A stretch of 64,000 nucleotides of DNA from JAVEWJ01 sp034004605 (GCA_034004605.1 JAVEWJ010000001.1:1-64000), one strand, 5' to 3'. Counted from the stretch's first letter, positions 8,030 to 17,515 are shown. Program-made: numbers and translations. The notes: generated from the sequence alone by a model not told the origin.

Positions 8030-8602
8030 TCAATCTTGTTTCGTGTAAAGACTATGAAGGAGGAAAGACACAGCTGGAAGAGCAAAAAGCATATATGCGT
8101 TGTTCACTATAAATCCGATCATTTTCGATTTTTCGGCCAAATCGCCGAGGATGTTTCCGGTGCTTTCGAGTTCTCCACCTCCAACAAGAGAAATACCACT
8201 TACAAATGCCAAAATGACACTTAAGATAAGTCCCGCGCTCATCACGGAATATATCAAGCTGAGCATAAGATGAACGATTTTTGAATTATCGGAAGAAGTG
8301 GACACATCGAAGGCTCCACGAACTGCAAAAAGAATCACCATTGCCACAAAAACAAGCACTTTTACCAAAATTATCGCCTCGTATTCATTGCCTACGGAAG
8401 CCATTTTCAAGATGTTCATAAAAAAAGGAGAACCCGCAAAATATTGGCCGAAAATATTTCCGCCGGCATCTGCTGCAATCGCGGCTACGTAAGTACCTAT
8501 AATCACCTTTAAAGTATTGTCTTTACCAATAATTAGGCTATAAGAAACAATTATTACAAGAAAGACCAATATAAATAAGTCCCAAGAAAGACGAATGTCC
8601 AT
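8030..8602 (-). CDS. Hypothetical polytopic membrane protein
   Basis: 190 residues with about five hydrophobic helices: near 10-25 (LFILVFLVIIVSYSLIIG), 32-50, 78-98 (ILVKVLVFVAMVILFAV), 112-140 (IVHLMLSLIYSVMSAGLILSVILAFVSGIS) and 165-182. A helical loop carries DLAEKSKMIG. I do not recognise a family. It lies between tRNA-Lys and dnaJ on the same strand as dnaJ, about 45 bp after the dnaJ stop, so co-transcription is possible. Confidence 0.6.
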   Translation of the reverse strand: MDIRLSWDLFILVFLVIIVSYSLIIGKDNTLKVIIGTYVAAIAADAGGNIFGQYFAGSPFFMNILKMASVGNEYEAIILVKVLVFVAMVILFAVRGAFDVSTSSDNSKIVHLMLSLIYSVMSAGLILSVILAFVSGISLVGGGELESTGNILGDLAEKSKMIGFIVNNAYMLFALPAVSFLLHSLYTKQD

Positions 8603-8646
8603 ATTTTTAAGGATTGAGGATATATCCGTAGAAAACTTTATTCTTT

Positions 8647-9741
8647 TTAGGACTCTTTTGCAAGTTCTTCAAAAAGTTGTTTTTCTTTGCGACTTAATTT
8701 TGTCGGAATAATCACTCTGATTTTTACGAAATGGTCGCCTTTTTTGCCGTTGTCCAATCTGGGCGCGCCTTTTTCTTTTAGTTTAAAAACAGTTGCTTCT
8801 TGAGTTCCTGCCGGAATTTTAATTTTTGTCTTACCGTAAAGAGTGTTTATTTCGACCTCCGTCCCTAAAACCGCTTGTACAATGGGAATTTCAAGCTCTG
8901 TAAAAATGGATGTGCCTTCCCTGTAAAATTCTTTTGAGGGTTTTACACGGATATTTAAATACAAATCGCCCGGTTGACCGCCCTTGATTCCCGCCTCTCC
9001 TTTTCCACTAACCCTAACCACGGATCCATTATCAACACCTGCCGGTATTTTTACATTAATTTTTTCAGATTTTCTTATGCGACTTGTGCCTTGACAGACT
9101 TTACATCTTTGCTCCGGAATTTTGCCTTCCCCCCCGCAATAATCACAGATGCGAGTGGATTTCATTTGGCCTAGAATCGTATTTTTGATTGTGGTTACCT
9201 CTCCCGTGCCATGACACTCCTTACAATCCACGATTTTGCTTCCTTTTTCAGCACCCGTACCATCGCAATTTTCGCACTTGGCAGCCTTTGTGATAAGAAG
9301 CTCTTTTTCCACGCCAAATATGGCTTCTTCAAAGGAAATTTCGAGTTCGGATTCTATGTCGTTTCCGCGTTGTCTTCCGGATTTTCTTTCGGTAGACCTT
9401 CCTTGCCCCCTCATGGATCCTCCGAAAAACGATTCAAAAATGTCCGCAAAACCGCCGGCATCGTTGAAATCAAAGCCACCAAATCCTCCAAAACCGCCAC
9501 CACCCGGAAATCCTTGAGGACCGCCTGCAGAACCGAAAGTGTCGTATTGTTGACGTTTCTTTTTATCGGAAAGAACGCTATATGCTTCGTTTATTTCTTT
9601 GAACTTTTCTTCAGCAGTTTTATCGCCTTTGTGTTTGTCGGGATGCCATTGAAGGGCTAATTTTCTATATGCCGACTTGATTTCTTTTTCATCAGCTGTC
9701 TTTGAAACACCGAGAATTTCGTATAAATCTTTATTTGCCAT
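8647..9741 (-). CDS. dnaJ: Chaperone DnaJ (Hsp40)
   Basis: 364 residues. It stimulates DnaK ATPase and delivers unfolded clients. Domains in order: J-domain 1-70 with the HPD motif (LQWHPDKHK), Gly/Phe region about 72-125, zinc-binding cysteine repeats about 155-225 (CENCDGTG, CKECHGTG, CDYCGGEG, CKVCQGTS) and the C-terminal substrate-binding domains. Length is typical. A CIRCE operator overlapping its promoter indicates HrcA-controlled heat-shock expression. DnaK and GrpE are not in the window. Confidence 0.95.
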   Translation of the reverse strand: MANKDLYEILGVSKTADEKEIKSAYRKLALQWHPDKHKGDKTAEEKFKEINEAYSVLSDKKKRQQYDTFGSAGGPQGFPGGGGFGGFGGFDFNDAGGFADIFESFFGGSMRGQGRSTERKSGRQRGNDIESELEISFEEAIFGVEKELLITKAAKCENCDGTGAEKGSKIVDCKECHGTGEVTTIKNTILGQMKSTRICDYCGGEGKIPEQRCKVCQGTSRIRKSEKINVKIPAGVDNGSVVRVSGKGEAGIKGGQPGDLYLNIRVKPSKEFYREGTSIFTELEIPIVQAVLGTEVEINTLYGKTKIKIPAGTQEATVFKLKEKGAPRLDNGKKGDHFVKIRVIIPTKLSRKEKQLFEELAKES

Positions 9742-9762
9742 AATATTTTTAAATACTTAATA

Positions 9763-9791
9763 AGTATAATATTTTGGGAAGAATTTGTCTA
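9763..9791 (-). promoter_or_regulatory. dnaJ promoter
   Basis: On the minus strand TAGACA (9786-9791) and TATACT (9763-9768) are separated by 17 bp. The -35 hexamer touches the left half of the CIRCE element. Confidence 0.6.
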
Positions 9792-9815
9792 GCACTCGTT
9801 GAGCGTGAGTGCAAA
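9788..9815. promoter_or_regulatory. CIRCE element (HrcA operator)
   Basis: The sequence reads CTAGCACTC-N9-GAGTGCAAA, against the consensus TTAGCACTC-N9-GAGTGCTAA. The inverted repeat (9791-9797 and 9807-9812) with exactly nine bases between arms is diagnostic. It overlaps the -35 of dnaJ, the expected repression site for HrcA. Confidence 0.85.
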
Positions 9816-9895
9816 ATTTTCAATGTATGAGAATTTCGCTTGAAAAGGCGAGGAATGTCGGCTAAACTTTTTTTCGTAATAAAAATTGACAATTT

Positions 9896-9970
9896 GGCGC
9901 CATCGTCTAGCGGTTAGGACATTGCCCTCTCACGGCGAAAACAGGGGTTCGATTCCCCTTGGCGCTACCA
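9896..9970 (+). tRNA. tRNA-Glu (CUC)
   Basis: Acceptor GGCGCCA/TGGCGCT, D-arm GTCT..GGAC, anticodon stem TTGCC/GGCGA with loop CTCTCAC (anticodon CTC), T-loop TTCGATT and encoded CCA. The D-arm and the anticodon identify glutamate; CUC reads GAG. Confidence 0.9.
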
Positions 9971-9991
9971 TTTTTTCACGAAGTGAAAAAA
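9971..9991 (+). terminator. Triloop hairpin following tRNA-Glu
   Basis: TTTTTTCAC-GAA-GTGAAAAAA starts at the base after CCA. A second hairpin with 12-bp arms and an AAA loop sits at 10047-10073. They probably end the tRNA transcript before the membrane-protein gene at 10124. Confidence 0.5.
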
Positions 9992-10123
9992 TTATGTATC
10001 TTGTATTTTTGTATTTGCTCTGTTTTTATGGTCCTTCGGAAGTGTAAATTTGTTTTCCAAAGGAAAACAAATTGGTTGACTGAGCGAGGCTTTTGCCTTA
10101 AAATCGCGACTTATTTGTGTTTT

Positions 10124-10984
10124 ATGATCAAATATCAACTTAAGGTAAATTTTTGGGTTTTTGCATCGCTTGCACTGATTGCAGGGCTTGTTTTTCCGCA
10201 ATACGGAGCGATATTTCATGGCAAAGAAAGTATTTTTCTTATGGGGATAATATTTTTCAATCTGCTGGGAGTTGGTGTGAAAGAGCTTTTTGACAGTCTA
10301 AAAGCACCAAAAAGCCTTGTACTTTCGTTTTTGGCCTTAAGCGGAGTGTTTTGCGCTATCGTTTTTATAAATAAAGAATTTTTCAATGAACAAGTTTTTG
10401 CTGGCTTAATATTGGCCTCAACAAGCGCAATTTCGTTTTCTAGTCTGCTTATTGCAAATATTTATACAGCCGAAAAGCCAAGGCTTTTTATAATTACCTT
10501 ACTTAGCCTTGTTGTTAGCGCTTTTACGATTCCTTTATTTTTCCCGGAAGCAAACACCTTCGATCTTTTACTCGACACTGCTTATTTCCTATTTTTGCCG
10601 GTGTTTTTTGCAGGACTTTTTCGGATCAGTCCTTACGGCGAATACATTGAAAAACACGGAAGTTATTTTTCGATAATTCTTTTCGCCTTGCTTTTGTATT
10701 CATTAGTTTCTTCCGTTTCAGGGCTTAAGGGAACCTTTTTCGTATTTATTTTGGCGATTTGTTTTAATGTTTTGAATATCTTCTTCGGACTTGTAATCGG
10801 AAAAACAAAATCGGAAAAAATCTCTTTTGCGTTTTCCACAATACTTCGAAATTTCGAGTTTCCTCTTCTTTTTGCAGTAACTGCTTTTCAAACGGAAACT
10901 GCCATTGTACTTATGATTTTTATGATTGTTTCCTATATTTTTATCCCCCCAACACTCTTTCTTCTTTCAAAAATCAAAAACTGA
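10124..10984 (+). CDS. Bile acid:sodium symporter-like (BASS) membrane transporter
   Basis: 286 residues from the ATG at 10124 (MIKYQLKVNFW). An open frame extends upstream into the tRNA, so the internal ATG is the better start. The protein is almost wholly hydrophobic with 9-10 helices. Features such as NLLGVGVKELFDSLK, GLILASTSAISFSSLLIANIY and RNFEFPLLFAVTAF resemble the BASS/ACR3/AEC-type fold with its crossover helices. The substrate is unknown, and a related permease family is possible. It converges with and overlaps the lipoprotein gene by 11 bp. Confidence 0.5.
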   Translation: MIKYQLKVNFWVFASLALIAGLVFPQYGAIFHGKESIFLMGIIFFNLLGVGVKELFDSLKAPKSLVLSFLALSGVFCAIVFINKEFFNEQVFAGLILASTSAISFSSLLIANIYTAEKPRLFIITLLSLVVSAFTIPLFFPEANTFDLLLDTAYFLFLPVFFAGLFRISPYGEYIEKHGSYFSIILFALLLYSLVSSVSGLKGTFFVFILAICFNVLNIFFGLVIGKTKSEKISFAFSTILRNFEFPLLFAVTAFQTETAIVLMIFMIVSYIFIPPTLFLLSKIKN

Positions 10985-11693
10985 CACTCGCGGATTTTTC
11001 CGATTTAAGGGAAATACCCGGAAGCGATGGCCATTTTTTCATTGCTTTAACGGTATATGTGACGCTTTCAAAGAGAGATGGATCATATTTAAAAACGGTT
11101 TTTATTGAAGTGCCGGGGTGAGAAATTTCGGCAAAATAAGTGAGATCTCCGCGCGGTAAAATTTTCCAAACACCTTCTTCGTTTATAATATCGTATTGCG
11201 ATATCATGCAATTATTTTCATCATAACAAGCGTTTATTTCGATTTCATAAGTATCAGCCATAACATCTTCGAAAACCAGAACGGCTTTATCATCCTTTTC
11301 GACCGGATGGGTTATTTCTGGATTTAAAAGGGAAAAATCGAAAGAAGGCGAGACAAGAGTCGTGGAAAGTGAAGTGTCCGGGAAATCGGCTTTGAGGCTG
11401 AGCGTCTTTTTCAGGTCTTCGGCTTCGCATTTTGCAGGTATCTCGGAAATGAGGCAAGGCGCATCGTTTAAAGAGATATTTGAAACTTTCATCTCGTTTT
11501 GCACATCAGTAAGCGACATTTCGAAATTTGATTGTTTTAAGAGCAAATCTGAGCGAGAAAGAGAAAGTGTGATTTCATAAGCTTCGTTTATTTCTGTAAT
11601 TTCATGAATTTTATACTCCAGACTTGGAGTGCTTTGGGCAAGCGAACAAGCGCTAAAAACGATTAATGGAATTAAAAAAAGTGATTTATTCAT
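10974..11693 (-). CDS. Putative lipoprotein
   Basis: 239 residues with a lipoprotein signal peptide and lipobox (MNKSLFLIPLIVFSACSLAQ, Cys at about 16). After cleavage the protein would be lipid-anchored on the outer face of the membrane. The rest looks like beta-rich extracellular domains (YKIHEITEINEAYEITLSLS). I do not recognise a family. It stands alone on the minus strand. Confidence 0.6.
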   Translation of the reverse strand: MNKSLFLIPLIVFSACSLAQSTPSLEYKIHEITEINEAYEITLSLSRSDLLLKQSNFEMSLTDVQNEMKVSNISLNDAPCLISEIPAKCEAEDLKKTLSLKADFPDTSLSTTLVSPSFDFSLLNPEITHPVEKDDKAVLVFEDVMADTYEIEINACYDENNCMISQYDIINEEGVWKILPRGDLTYFAEISHPGTSIKTVFKYDPSLFESVTYTVKAMKKWPSLPGISLKSEKSASVSF

Positions 11694-11798
11694 TTGAATT
11701 AATTATTTGTTGCAAGTTGTATTTTACAAAATTTTTTCAAATTTAACTAGACTTTAATGCTTAATTTTCATATAGTTTTACGCGTAATTGCCTGCCAT

Positions 11799-11891
11799 GG
11801 AGAGATACCCAAGAGGCTGAAGGGGCGGGATTGCTAATCCTGTAGGTCGGAATCTTCCGGCGCGGGGGTTCAAATCCCCCTCTCTCCGCCA
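11799..11891 (+). tRNA. tRNA-Ser (GCU)
   Basis: A class II tRNA with a long variable arm (TAGGTCGGAATCTTCCGGCG). Acceptor GGAGAGA/TCTCTCC, anticodon GCT in the loop TTGCTAA, T-loop TTCAAAT and encoded CCA. Confidence 0.95.
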
Positions 11892-11955
11892 TTTATTTTT
11901 GCTCAGCAAAAATAAATTTAGTTTGCGTTAGCAAACATTGCCACTTCGTGGCAAT
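11892..11955 (+). terminator. Three tandem hairpins after tRNA-Ser
   Basis: Hairpins lie at 11892-11916 (12-bp AT-rich arms, one-base loop), 11921-11936 (GTTTGC/GCAAAC) and 11937-11955 (ATTGCCAC-TTC-GTGGCAAT). The first starts right after CCA and probably ends the tRNA. The others separate it from the 3' end of ctpA. Confidence 0.5.
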
Positions 11956-12013
11956 AAGGCTATAAGGAATGACCACAAAGAAATTTAAAAAATGTCTCGT
12001 TATTACGAATGAT

Positions 12014-13252
12014 TTATTTTTTCGTCTCGAGGTTTTTCAGATATTTTATCGCTTCGTCTTTTTGGCGGTCGAATTTTGTCTCGTAGTCCTCGTCTTTTAT
12101 TTCCACGACTATGTCCGGGGCAAGACCAGCCTTATTAATATCCGTTCCCATCGGAGTTAGCCATTTGGCTATTGTAAGGCGAATAGATGAAGAATCTCTG
12201 AAAGTATCAACCTCTTGTACGGTTCCTTTTCCAAAACTCTGCGTTCCCATAAGTATTGCCTTTTTGTGATCTCTAAGCGCTCCAGCCATAATTTCCGATG
12301 CTGAAGCCGATCCTTCATTTTGAAGAACTACAAGCGGTATGTCTAAAATCTTTGGTATTCCACTTGTATATAGTATTTCGTCCTCACGGCCATTTTGTCT
12401 TATTATGACAGCCTCAGTATTGTTTGAAAGGAAGTTTGAAAGTATTTCAACCGCCGAAGTAAGATAGCCGCCACCATTATAACGAAGGTCTACGATAAGG
12501 CCCTCCGGCGGGTTTTCGAAAAATTCTTTGCTTGATACAATCTTTTCAAAATCGGAAGATGTAGTTTCGTTAAATTGGTTTATGCTGATATAAGCGATTT
12601 TTTCATCGATTTTTTCATAAGTAACGGATTCAAGGTGAATTGCATCTCTTGTGATCTCGAGTTCAAGTGGCTCATCGAGGCCTTCTCTGAGAATAGAGAG
12701 ATTTACCACTGTGCCCTTGGGGCCTCGTATTTTTGCGATTGCATCAAATAGATTAAAATCGGATGCATATTCTTCGTTTATCTTATAAATAACATCTCCG
12801 GGCTTTAATCCCGCCTTTTCTGCGGGACTGTTTTTCAAAGGAGTCACAACTTTGAGAACGCCTTCCTCGGCGGTAAGCTCAGCTCCTATGCCTTCAAGAG
12901 TGCCTCCAAGCGAGTCGGAAAATTCTTTGCTTTCAGTCGGATCCATAAAAACCGTGTAAGGGTCGCCCAAAGAATCGACCATGCCCTTGATCGCGCCATA
13001 CATCATTGTCTCGTAATCGATTTTGTCCGTTTCCAAATACTCTTTTTCAAGCTTGTTCCAGACTTCCCAAAAAAGAGAAAGTGATACTTTGTCGGGACTT
13101 GTGTTTGTGATTTCAACCGGGCCTTTTTCCTCCTGTGAAAGCGTAAAAAGAGTGCCGTTTATCAGATAATTATTCAAAACGAATCCGGCAATGAAGCAGA
13201 AAATTCCCAAATAAATTAGTTTGTAGGTTGGTGTTTTTTGATGTCTTAGCAT
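12014..13252 (-). CDS. ctpA: C-terminal processing protease, S41 family
   Basis: 412 residues. One N-terminal transmembrane segment (LIYLGIFCFIAGFVLNNYLI) exports and anchors the enzyme. A PDZ domain covers about 105-190 (IGAELTAEEGVLKVV..GLKPGDVIYKIN). The S41 core has the Ser in NEGSASASEIMAGAL and the Lys in GTQSFGKGTVQ, forming the Ser-Lys dyad. Such enzymes trim or degrade extracytoplasmic proteins. It overlaps the helicase gene upstream by one base, so the two are co-transcribed. Confidence 0.9.
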   Translation of the reverse strand: MLRHQKTPTYKLIYLGIFCFIAGFVLNNYLINGTLFTLSQEEKGPVEITNTSPDKVSLSLFWEVWNKLEKEYLETDKIDYETMMYGAIKGMVDSLGDPYTVFMDPTESKEFSDSLGGTLEGIGAELTAEEGVLKVVTPLKNSPAEKAGLKPGDVIYKINEEYASDFNLFDAIAKIRGPKGTVVNLSILREGLDEPLELEITRDAIHLESVTYEKIDEKIAYISINQFNETTSSDFEKIVSSKEFFENPPEGLIVDLRYNGGGYLTSAVEILSNFLSNNTEAVIIRQNGREDEILYTSGIPKILDIPLVVLQNEGSASASEIMAGALRDHKKAILMGTQSFGKGTVQEVDTFRDSSSIRLTIAKWLTPMGTDINKAGLAPDIVVEIKDEDYETKFDRQKDEAIKYLKNLETKK

Positions 13253-15549
13253 TATAGTTTTTTTAATGGTGCTATTGATAAGGCGAGCTTTTTGACGCCG
13301 ACTTTGATGTCCGAGAAGGCAACAGTGATGACTCCGCCTTTTACATCTATCACTATACCCTTTCCGAAAATTGTGTGCGACACTTTATCGCCTATTTCGA
13401 AGGAATCCGTGATACCAACTTCATCTTCCACTGGAATCGGTTTTTGCACTTTACTATGCGCTCTTTCGGAATAATTTTGTGAAAGACCAAAATTAATATT
13501 TGGACTTGATAAAATCGAGAATGTTTCGGAAATGGTTGATTCTATATCTTTTTCGCCTTCGATATAATCCTCGTGAAGGTCTTCCAAAAATCGAGATGGA
13601 GTTGTAGTCTTAGTTTCGCCGTAAAGTGTTCTGTTTTCAGTGTAGGAAATGTAAAGGCGCTCCATCGCACGAGTGATTGCAACATATAAAAGCCTTCGTT
13701 CTTCCTCTATTTGCATCGGATCAAGAAGGCTGTTTGTGTGAGGGAAAAGACCTTCCTCAAGCCCTACAAGGAAAACCACGGGGAACTCAAGGCCCTTTGC
13801 GGAATGTACTGTCATTAAAGTGACTGCATTATCGCCCGCATCAAAATTATCGATATCGGCGATTAGGCTTACTTCCTCAAGAAAAATATCGAGGGACACG
13901 CCGGCTTCGAGTTTTGAATATTTTGAAGCAACGCTTACAAGCTCGCGAATGTTTTCAATTCTGGACTCGCCTTCCACGGAGCCGTCATTTAGCATTTTGT
14001 GATAACCGCTTTCCTCAAAGACAAATTTCACCATATCTGAAGCGCTTGATTTCGAATTTTCGATCATAAATTTATCGATGAGAGCGATGAATTTTTCAAA
14101 CTGCTCGGCCTTTTGGCTTTTTAGTCCCGGAATATCCTTGGCCATTTTCATTGCGGTATAAAGAGAAATATTGTGGTTCTGCGCAAAAGAGCTTAGGACT
14201 TCCAAAGTGGCCGCGCCGATTTTTCGTGTAGGTGTATTGACAATTCGAAGAAGGCTTACGGAATCGTGCGGATTTCTGATTATTCTAAGGTAGGAAATTA
14301 TGTCTTTGATTTCTTTTCTTTCATAAAATTTCACACCGCCGATGAGTTTATACGGAATACCGAATTTTAGGAAAGTTTCTTCGAGTACGCGGGACTGAGC
14401 ATTTGTGCGGTATAAAGCTACAAAATTGCTATAGTCGGGATATTCGCTATCTTTCAGTAACTCGCGAATTTCCCGTGCGACGATTTCGGCTTCGTGCCTT
14501 TCGTTTACGGCTCTTACGAGTTTTATTTTTTCACCGCCCTCTTTTTCGGTCCACAAAGTTTTGTCTTTTCTCTGCGTATTTTTCTTAATTATATCGTTTG
14601 AGGCATCGAGAATTATTTGAGTGGATCTGTAGTTTTGCTCTAGAAGTACGGTCTTTGCGCCGGGAAAATGTTTTTCAAAATCGAGGATATTTTGAATCGT
14701 GGCTCCTCTCCAGCCGTAAATACTCTGATCGGTGTCACCGATCACCATCAAATTTTGGTATTTGTCGGCAAGAAGCTTTATTAAAATGAACTGAGCGTGG
14801 TTTGTGTCCTGATACTCGTCAACTGAAATATATTTGAATTTCTCTCTGAAAGCTTCCAGCACATCGGGAAATTTTTGAAAGACCTCTACCGTTTTCATAA
14901 TAATATCGTCGAAATCAAGCGCGTTGTTTTTTTTGAGTTCCGCTTGATATACAGGGTAAATCTCGGCAACCCGACTTGAAAAATAATCACGGGCGAGCCT
15001 TTCGAATTCGCTCGGGGTAACGAGGGCGTTTTTTGCGTTTGAAATGTGATTTAAAACGGCTTTTGGATTGAGCTTTTTATTGTCGATCTTGAGAGCTTCC
15101 ATTACCCGTTTTATTAGGACCTGTTGGTCGGATGTGTCGTAAATCGCAAAGGAATTTTCGAAATCGAGATTGTGAATCGTTTTACGAAGAATGCGAACAC
15201 AAATCGAGTGAAAAGTACCAATGGATGGCAAAGAGGAGGGCGAAATCGGATTTTTTTCAAATTCGCCGAGATCAAAAAGGCCCTCAAATGCGTTGATAAA
15301 ATTTTGCTCCTGCGTGGGACGAAGGAGATTTTCAATTCGTTTTTTCATTTCGTTTGCGGCTTTGTTTGTGAAAGTAACCGCAAGAATGTTCCATGGATTT
15401 ATTTTTTCTTCTTTGATCAAATACGCGATTCTATGCGTAAGCGCTTTGGTTTTTCCTGAACCTGCTCCCGCCAATACCAAAAGCGGACCCTCTTTGTGGG
15501 TAACCGCCATAAGCTGTCTTTCGTTTAATCCCTTTAAAATTTCACTCAT
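13252..15549 (-). CDS. pcrA: UvrD/PcrA-type 3'-5' DNA helicase
   Basis: 765 residues, full length for the family. Q-motif and Walker A at the N-terminus (NERQLMAV, LAGAGSGKTKALTHRIAYLI), motif II VDEYQDTN, motif III GDTDQSIYGWRGA, motif IV QNYRS, motif V TVHSAKGLEFPVVFLVGLEEGLFPH and motif VI RRLLYVAITRAM. It acts in nucleotide excision repair, replication restart and removal of RecA filaments. The C-terminal ~60 residues resemble the PcrA Tudor-like domain (GDKVSHTIFGKGIVIDVKGG). Confidence 0.92.
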   Translation of the reverse strand: MSEILKGLNERQLMAVTHKEGPLLVLAGAGSGKTKALTHRIAYLIKEEKINPWNILAVTFTNKAANEMKKRIENLLRPTQEQNFINAFEGLFDLGEFEKNPISPSSLPSIGTFHSICVRILRKTIHNLDFENSFAIYDTSDQQVLIKRVMEALKIDNKKLNPKAVLNHISNAKNALVTPSEFERLARDYFSSRVAEIYPVYQAELKKNNALDFDDIIMKTVEVFQKFPDVLEAFREKFKYISVDEYQDTNHAQFILIKLLADKYQNLMVIGDTDQSIYGWRGATIQNILDFEKHFPGAKTVLLEQNYRSTQIILDASNDIIKKNTQRKDKTLWTEKEGGEKIKLVRAVNERHEAEIVAREIRELLKDSEYPDYSNFVALYRTNAQSRVLEETFLKFGIPYKLIGGVKFYERKEIKDIISYLRIIRNPHDSVSLLRIVNTPTRKIGAATLEVLSSFAQNHNISLYTAMKMAKDIPGLKSQKAEQFEKFIALIDKFMIENSKSSASDMVKFVFEESGYHKMLNDGSVEGESRIENIRELVSVASKYSKLEAGVSLDIFLEEVSLIADIDNFDAGDNAVTLMTVHSAKGLEFPVVFLVGLEEGLFPHTNSLLDPMQIEEERRLLYVAITRAMERLYISYTENRTLYGETKTTTPSRFLEDLHEDYIEGEKDIESTISETFSILSSPNINFGLSQNYSERAHSKVQKPIPVEDEVGITDSFEIGDKVSHTIFGKGIVIDVKGGVITVAFSDIKVGVKKLALSIAPLKKL

Positions 15550-15608
15550 AGGAAGAGTATATTTGTCGGGACTTTAAAAGACAATGATTTTTGTGAACAA
15601 GTTTGAAT

Positions 15609-16763
15609 TTAGGGCTTTACAACAACAGGAGTTCCTATCGGAGTAAAGTCGAAAAGGAAATCTGCGTCTTCGGGAAGAAGCCTTATGCAACCGTGAGAAA
15701 CGGGAATTCCGATGTGGCTTCGAGCCTCCGTCCAGTATCTACCTCTATCGTTTCCGAGGCTTGGCAGAGCGTGAATTCCATATCCTCCGGCTCTGAACAT
15801 CATAAATTTCGGCATAATGTAGTGAGGTGCTTTTGCCGAAACTCTTACTTCTTGTTTGAGTGTGATTTTTGTCTCTCCATATGGTGTGGGAGTGGCCGAT
15901 TTACCCGAACTTACTCTAAAATTTTTCACGAGTTTGTCGCCAAGATAAACGAACATTTTTTGCTCTGAGATGTCTACAACTATTTTTCTGGGAGCTGAAA
16001 GGTCGATATCAAGGACCGAACCGCTTTCCATTGAGAGTGAGATCTTTTCTCTTGCTGATTTCGGGGTTTCTGAGGTTTTTCCTATGTATGTTTCAAGACC
16101 TATTTGGGCAGAATCCAGCCATTTTACGCCTTCGACTACAGGTGTATAAAATTCTTTTATAATGTCGTCGGATTTGGGTGCCGTTTCGAAAAATGTGAAA
16201 GATGCTATTTCGCCGGGCAATACCCTGAATTGATCCATTACGATTCTGTTTGTGATTTCATCCGAGATAAGATCGGAACGGTCTCTCGGATTGTCGAGGC
16301 CAAGGCTTAATACAGGTTTTTCGCATCCGGAGGTTTTGGAAAACCAAGGCGTTGTGCCTGTGTTTTTTAGGAATATTTTTATTTGGTAAGTTTCTCCGGG
16401 TTTTACTCGAAGCTTTTTTCGAACTGAAATGATCGTGGCCGAGTAGGTTCCTTTAGCCGGATTTTCATATGCGCAGAATTCCGGAGAAGGTGTGATGTTT
16501 TCAGGTGTATTGGCTTGCAAAAGAGTAGTGTTTGATGAGACTTCGGTCTTTTTTGGAGCTTCGTTTGTCGTCGTGGCAATTTCAGGCGATTTTTGTGTCT
16601 CGTTTTCAATTGAAAGGACTGAGGTTTTCAGGTAATCCTCGGAGATTAATTGCTTCATATCGTCCGGAATTTGTCTGAGAAGCGCGAAAGAGTCGGTGGT
16701 AAAGGTGAGAGATAGCACCAAGACCGCGATGAATGTGAGAATTTGTTTGTGTGAAAATTTCAT
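15609..16763 (-). CDS. L,D-transpeptidase (YkuD domain)
   Basis: 384 residues from the ATG at 16763 (MKFSHKQILTFIAVLVLSL); the signal-peptide-like start favours this over a farther upstream start. A middle beta domain (about 120-230) may bind the wall. The YkuD catalytic domain is C-terminal, with HALPS upstream and the SHGCIRL motif near residue 360; the Cys is the nucleophile. It forms 3-3 peptidoglycan cross-links or attaches proteins to the wall. It stands alone on the minus strand. Confidence 0.88.
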   Translation of the reverse strand: MKFSHKQILTFIAVLVLSLTFTTDSFALLRQIPDDMKQLISEDYLKTSVLSIENETQKSPEIATTTNEAPKKTEVSSNTTLLQANTPENITPSPEFCAYENPAKGTYSATIISVRKKLRVKPGETYQIKIFLKNTGTTPWFSKTSGCEKPVLSLGLDNPRDRSDLISDEITNRIVMDQFRVLPGEIASFTFFETAPKSDDIIKEFYTPVVEGVKWLDSAQIGLETYIGKTSETPKSAREKISLSMESGSVLDIDLSAPRKIVVDISEQKMFVYLGDKLVKNFRVSSGKSATPTPYGETKITLKQEVRVSAKAPHYIMPKFMMFRAGGYGIHALPSLGNDRGRYWTEARSHIGIPVSHGCIRLLPEDADFLFDFTPIGTPVVVKP

Positions 16764-16835
16764 GGTTTTTATTTTTATTTTTGTTTTGGTATTATACAAT
16801 ATTTTCAGGGTGTTTGTCTAGAAAAATGTATGGAG

Positions 16836-16865
16836 AAAAAAATAATTCCTGCCGGCAGGAATTAT
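16836..16865 (-). terminator. Terminator downstream of nrdR
   Basis: A perfect 24-bp palindrome at 16842-16865 (ATAATTCCTGCC and its complement) is followed on the minus strand by seven Ts. The 167 bases between this and the nrdR stop contain no gene I can support. Confidence 0.7.
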
Positions 16866-17032
16866 GGAGGTCTTTTTAGGCTTGAAATAAGGCTAGAGTA
16901 AAGTTTCTAAAACAATTTTAATACTTCCAATAAGCAATATTTTGCCACTTAAAGCAAACGCGACACGGGAGCTTTGGCTTTCTGATGCGGGGTAAATAAG
17001 AAAGGTATATCCCTTTTGGATTTAAATTTGGA

Positions 17033-17515
17033 TTATTCGAGTTGAGTGTCCGCGTCTTCGATTTTGTTTTCGTTTTCGAGAATTTCGAGGGCTTTTTTGA
17101 AAGATTCGATGTCTTTGAATTGTCGATAGACTGAGGCAAATCTAATGTATGCAACTTCGTCCAGGTCTTTTAGTGCGTTCATCACATCCTCCCCGATCTG
17201 CACAGAGGCAAGCTCAGTGCCGAATCTTACCCATTTTTCTTCGAGATCGTTAACCAATGCCTGCACTTGATCCTGGGTAATTTTTCGTTTTTCACAAGAC
17301 TTCCAGATCCCCTTGACGACTTTTTGTCTATCATAAGCCTCTCTCGAACCATCCTTCTTTACCACGATGAAACCTGAAACATCCACTCGTTCAAAAGTGG
17401 TGAATCTGTGCTGGCAAATTTCACATTCGCGTCTTCTTCGAATCGATCTGTGGCCTTCAGTTTCCCTTGAATCGAGTACACGAGTCGAGTTTTTATGGCA
17501 TTTGGGACAAATCAT
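17033..17515 (-). CDS. nrdR: Transcriptional repressor NrdR
   Basis: 160 residues. A zinc ribbon at 1-37 (CPKC..CEICQHRF with the SRETEGHRSIRRRRECE core) is followed by an ATP-cone (VVKKDGSREAYDRQKVVKGI). NrdR senses ATP/dATP and represses ribonucleotide reductase genes. Length and motif order match the family. No NrdR boxes or nrd genes are visible nearby. Confidence 0.95.
   Translation of the reverse strand: MICPKCHKNSTRVLDSRETEGHRSIRRRRECEICQHRFTTFERVDVSGFIVVKKDGSREAYDRQKVVKGIWKSCEKRKITQDQVQALVNDLEEKWVRFGTELASVQIGEDVMNALKDLDEVAYIRFASVYRQFKDIESFKKALEILENENKIEDADTQLE

Noticed and set aside
9959..10123. Upstream extension of the transporter gene into tRNA-Glu
   Set aside because: It would start inside the tRNA and read through two hairpins; the ATG at 10124 gives a normal membrane-protein start.
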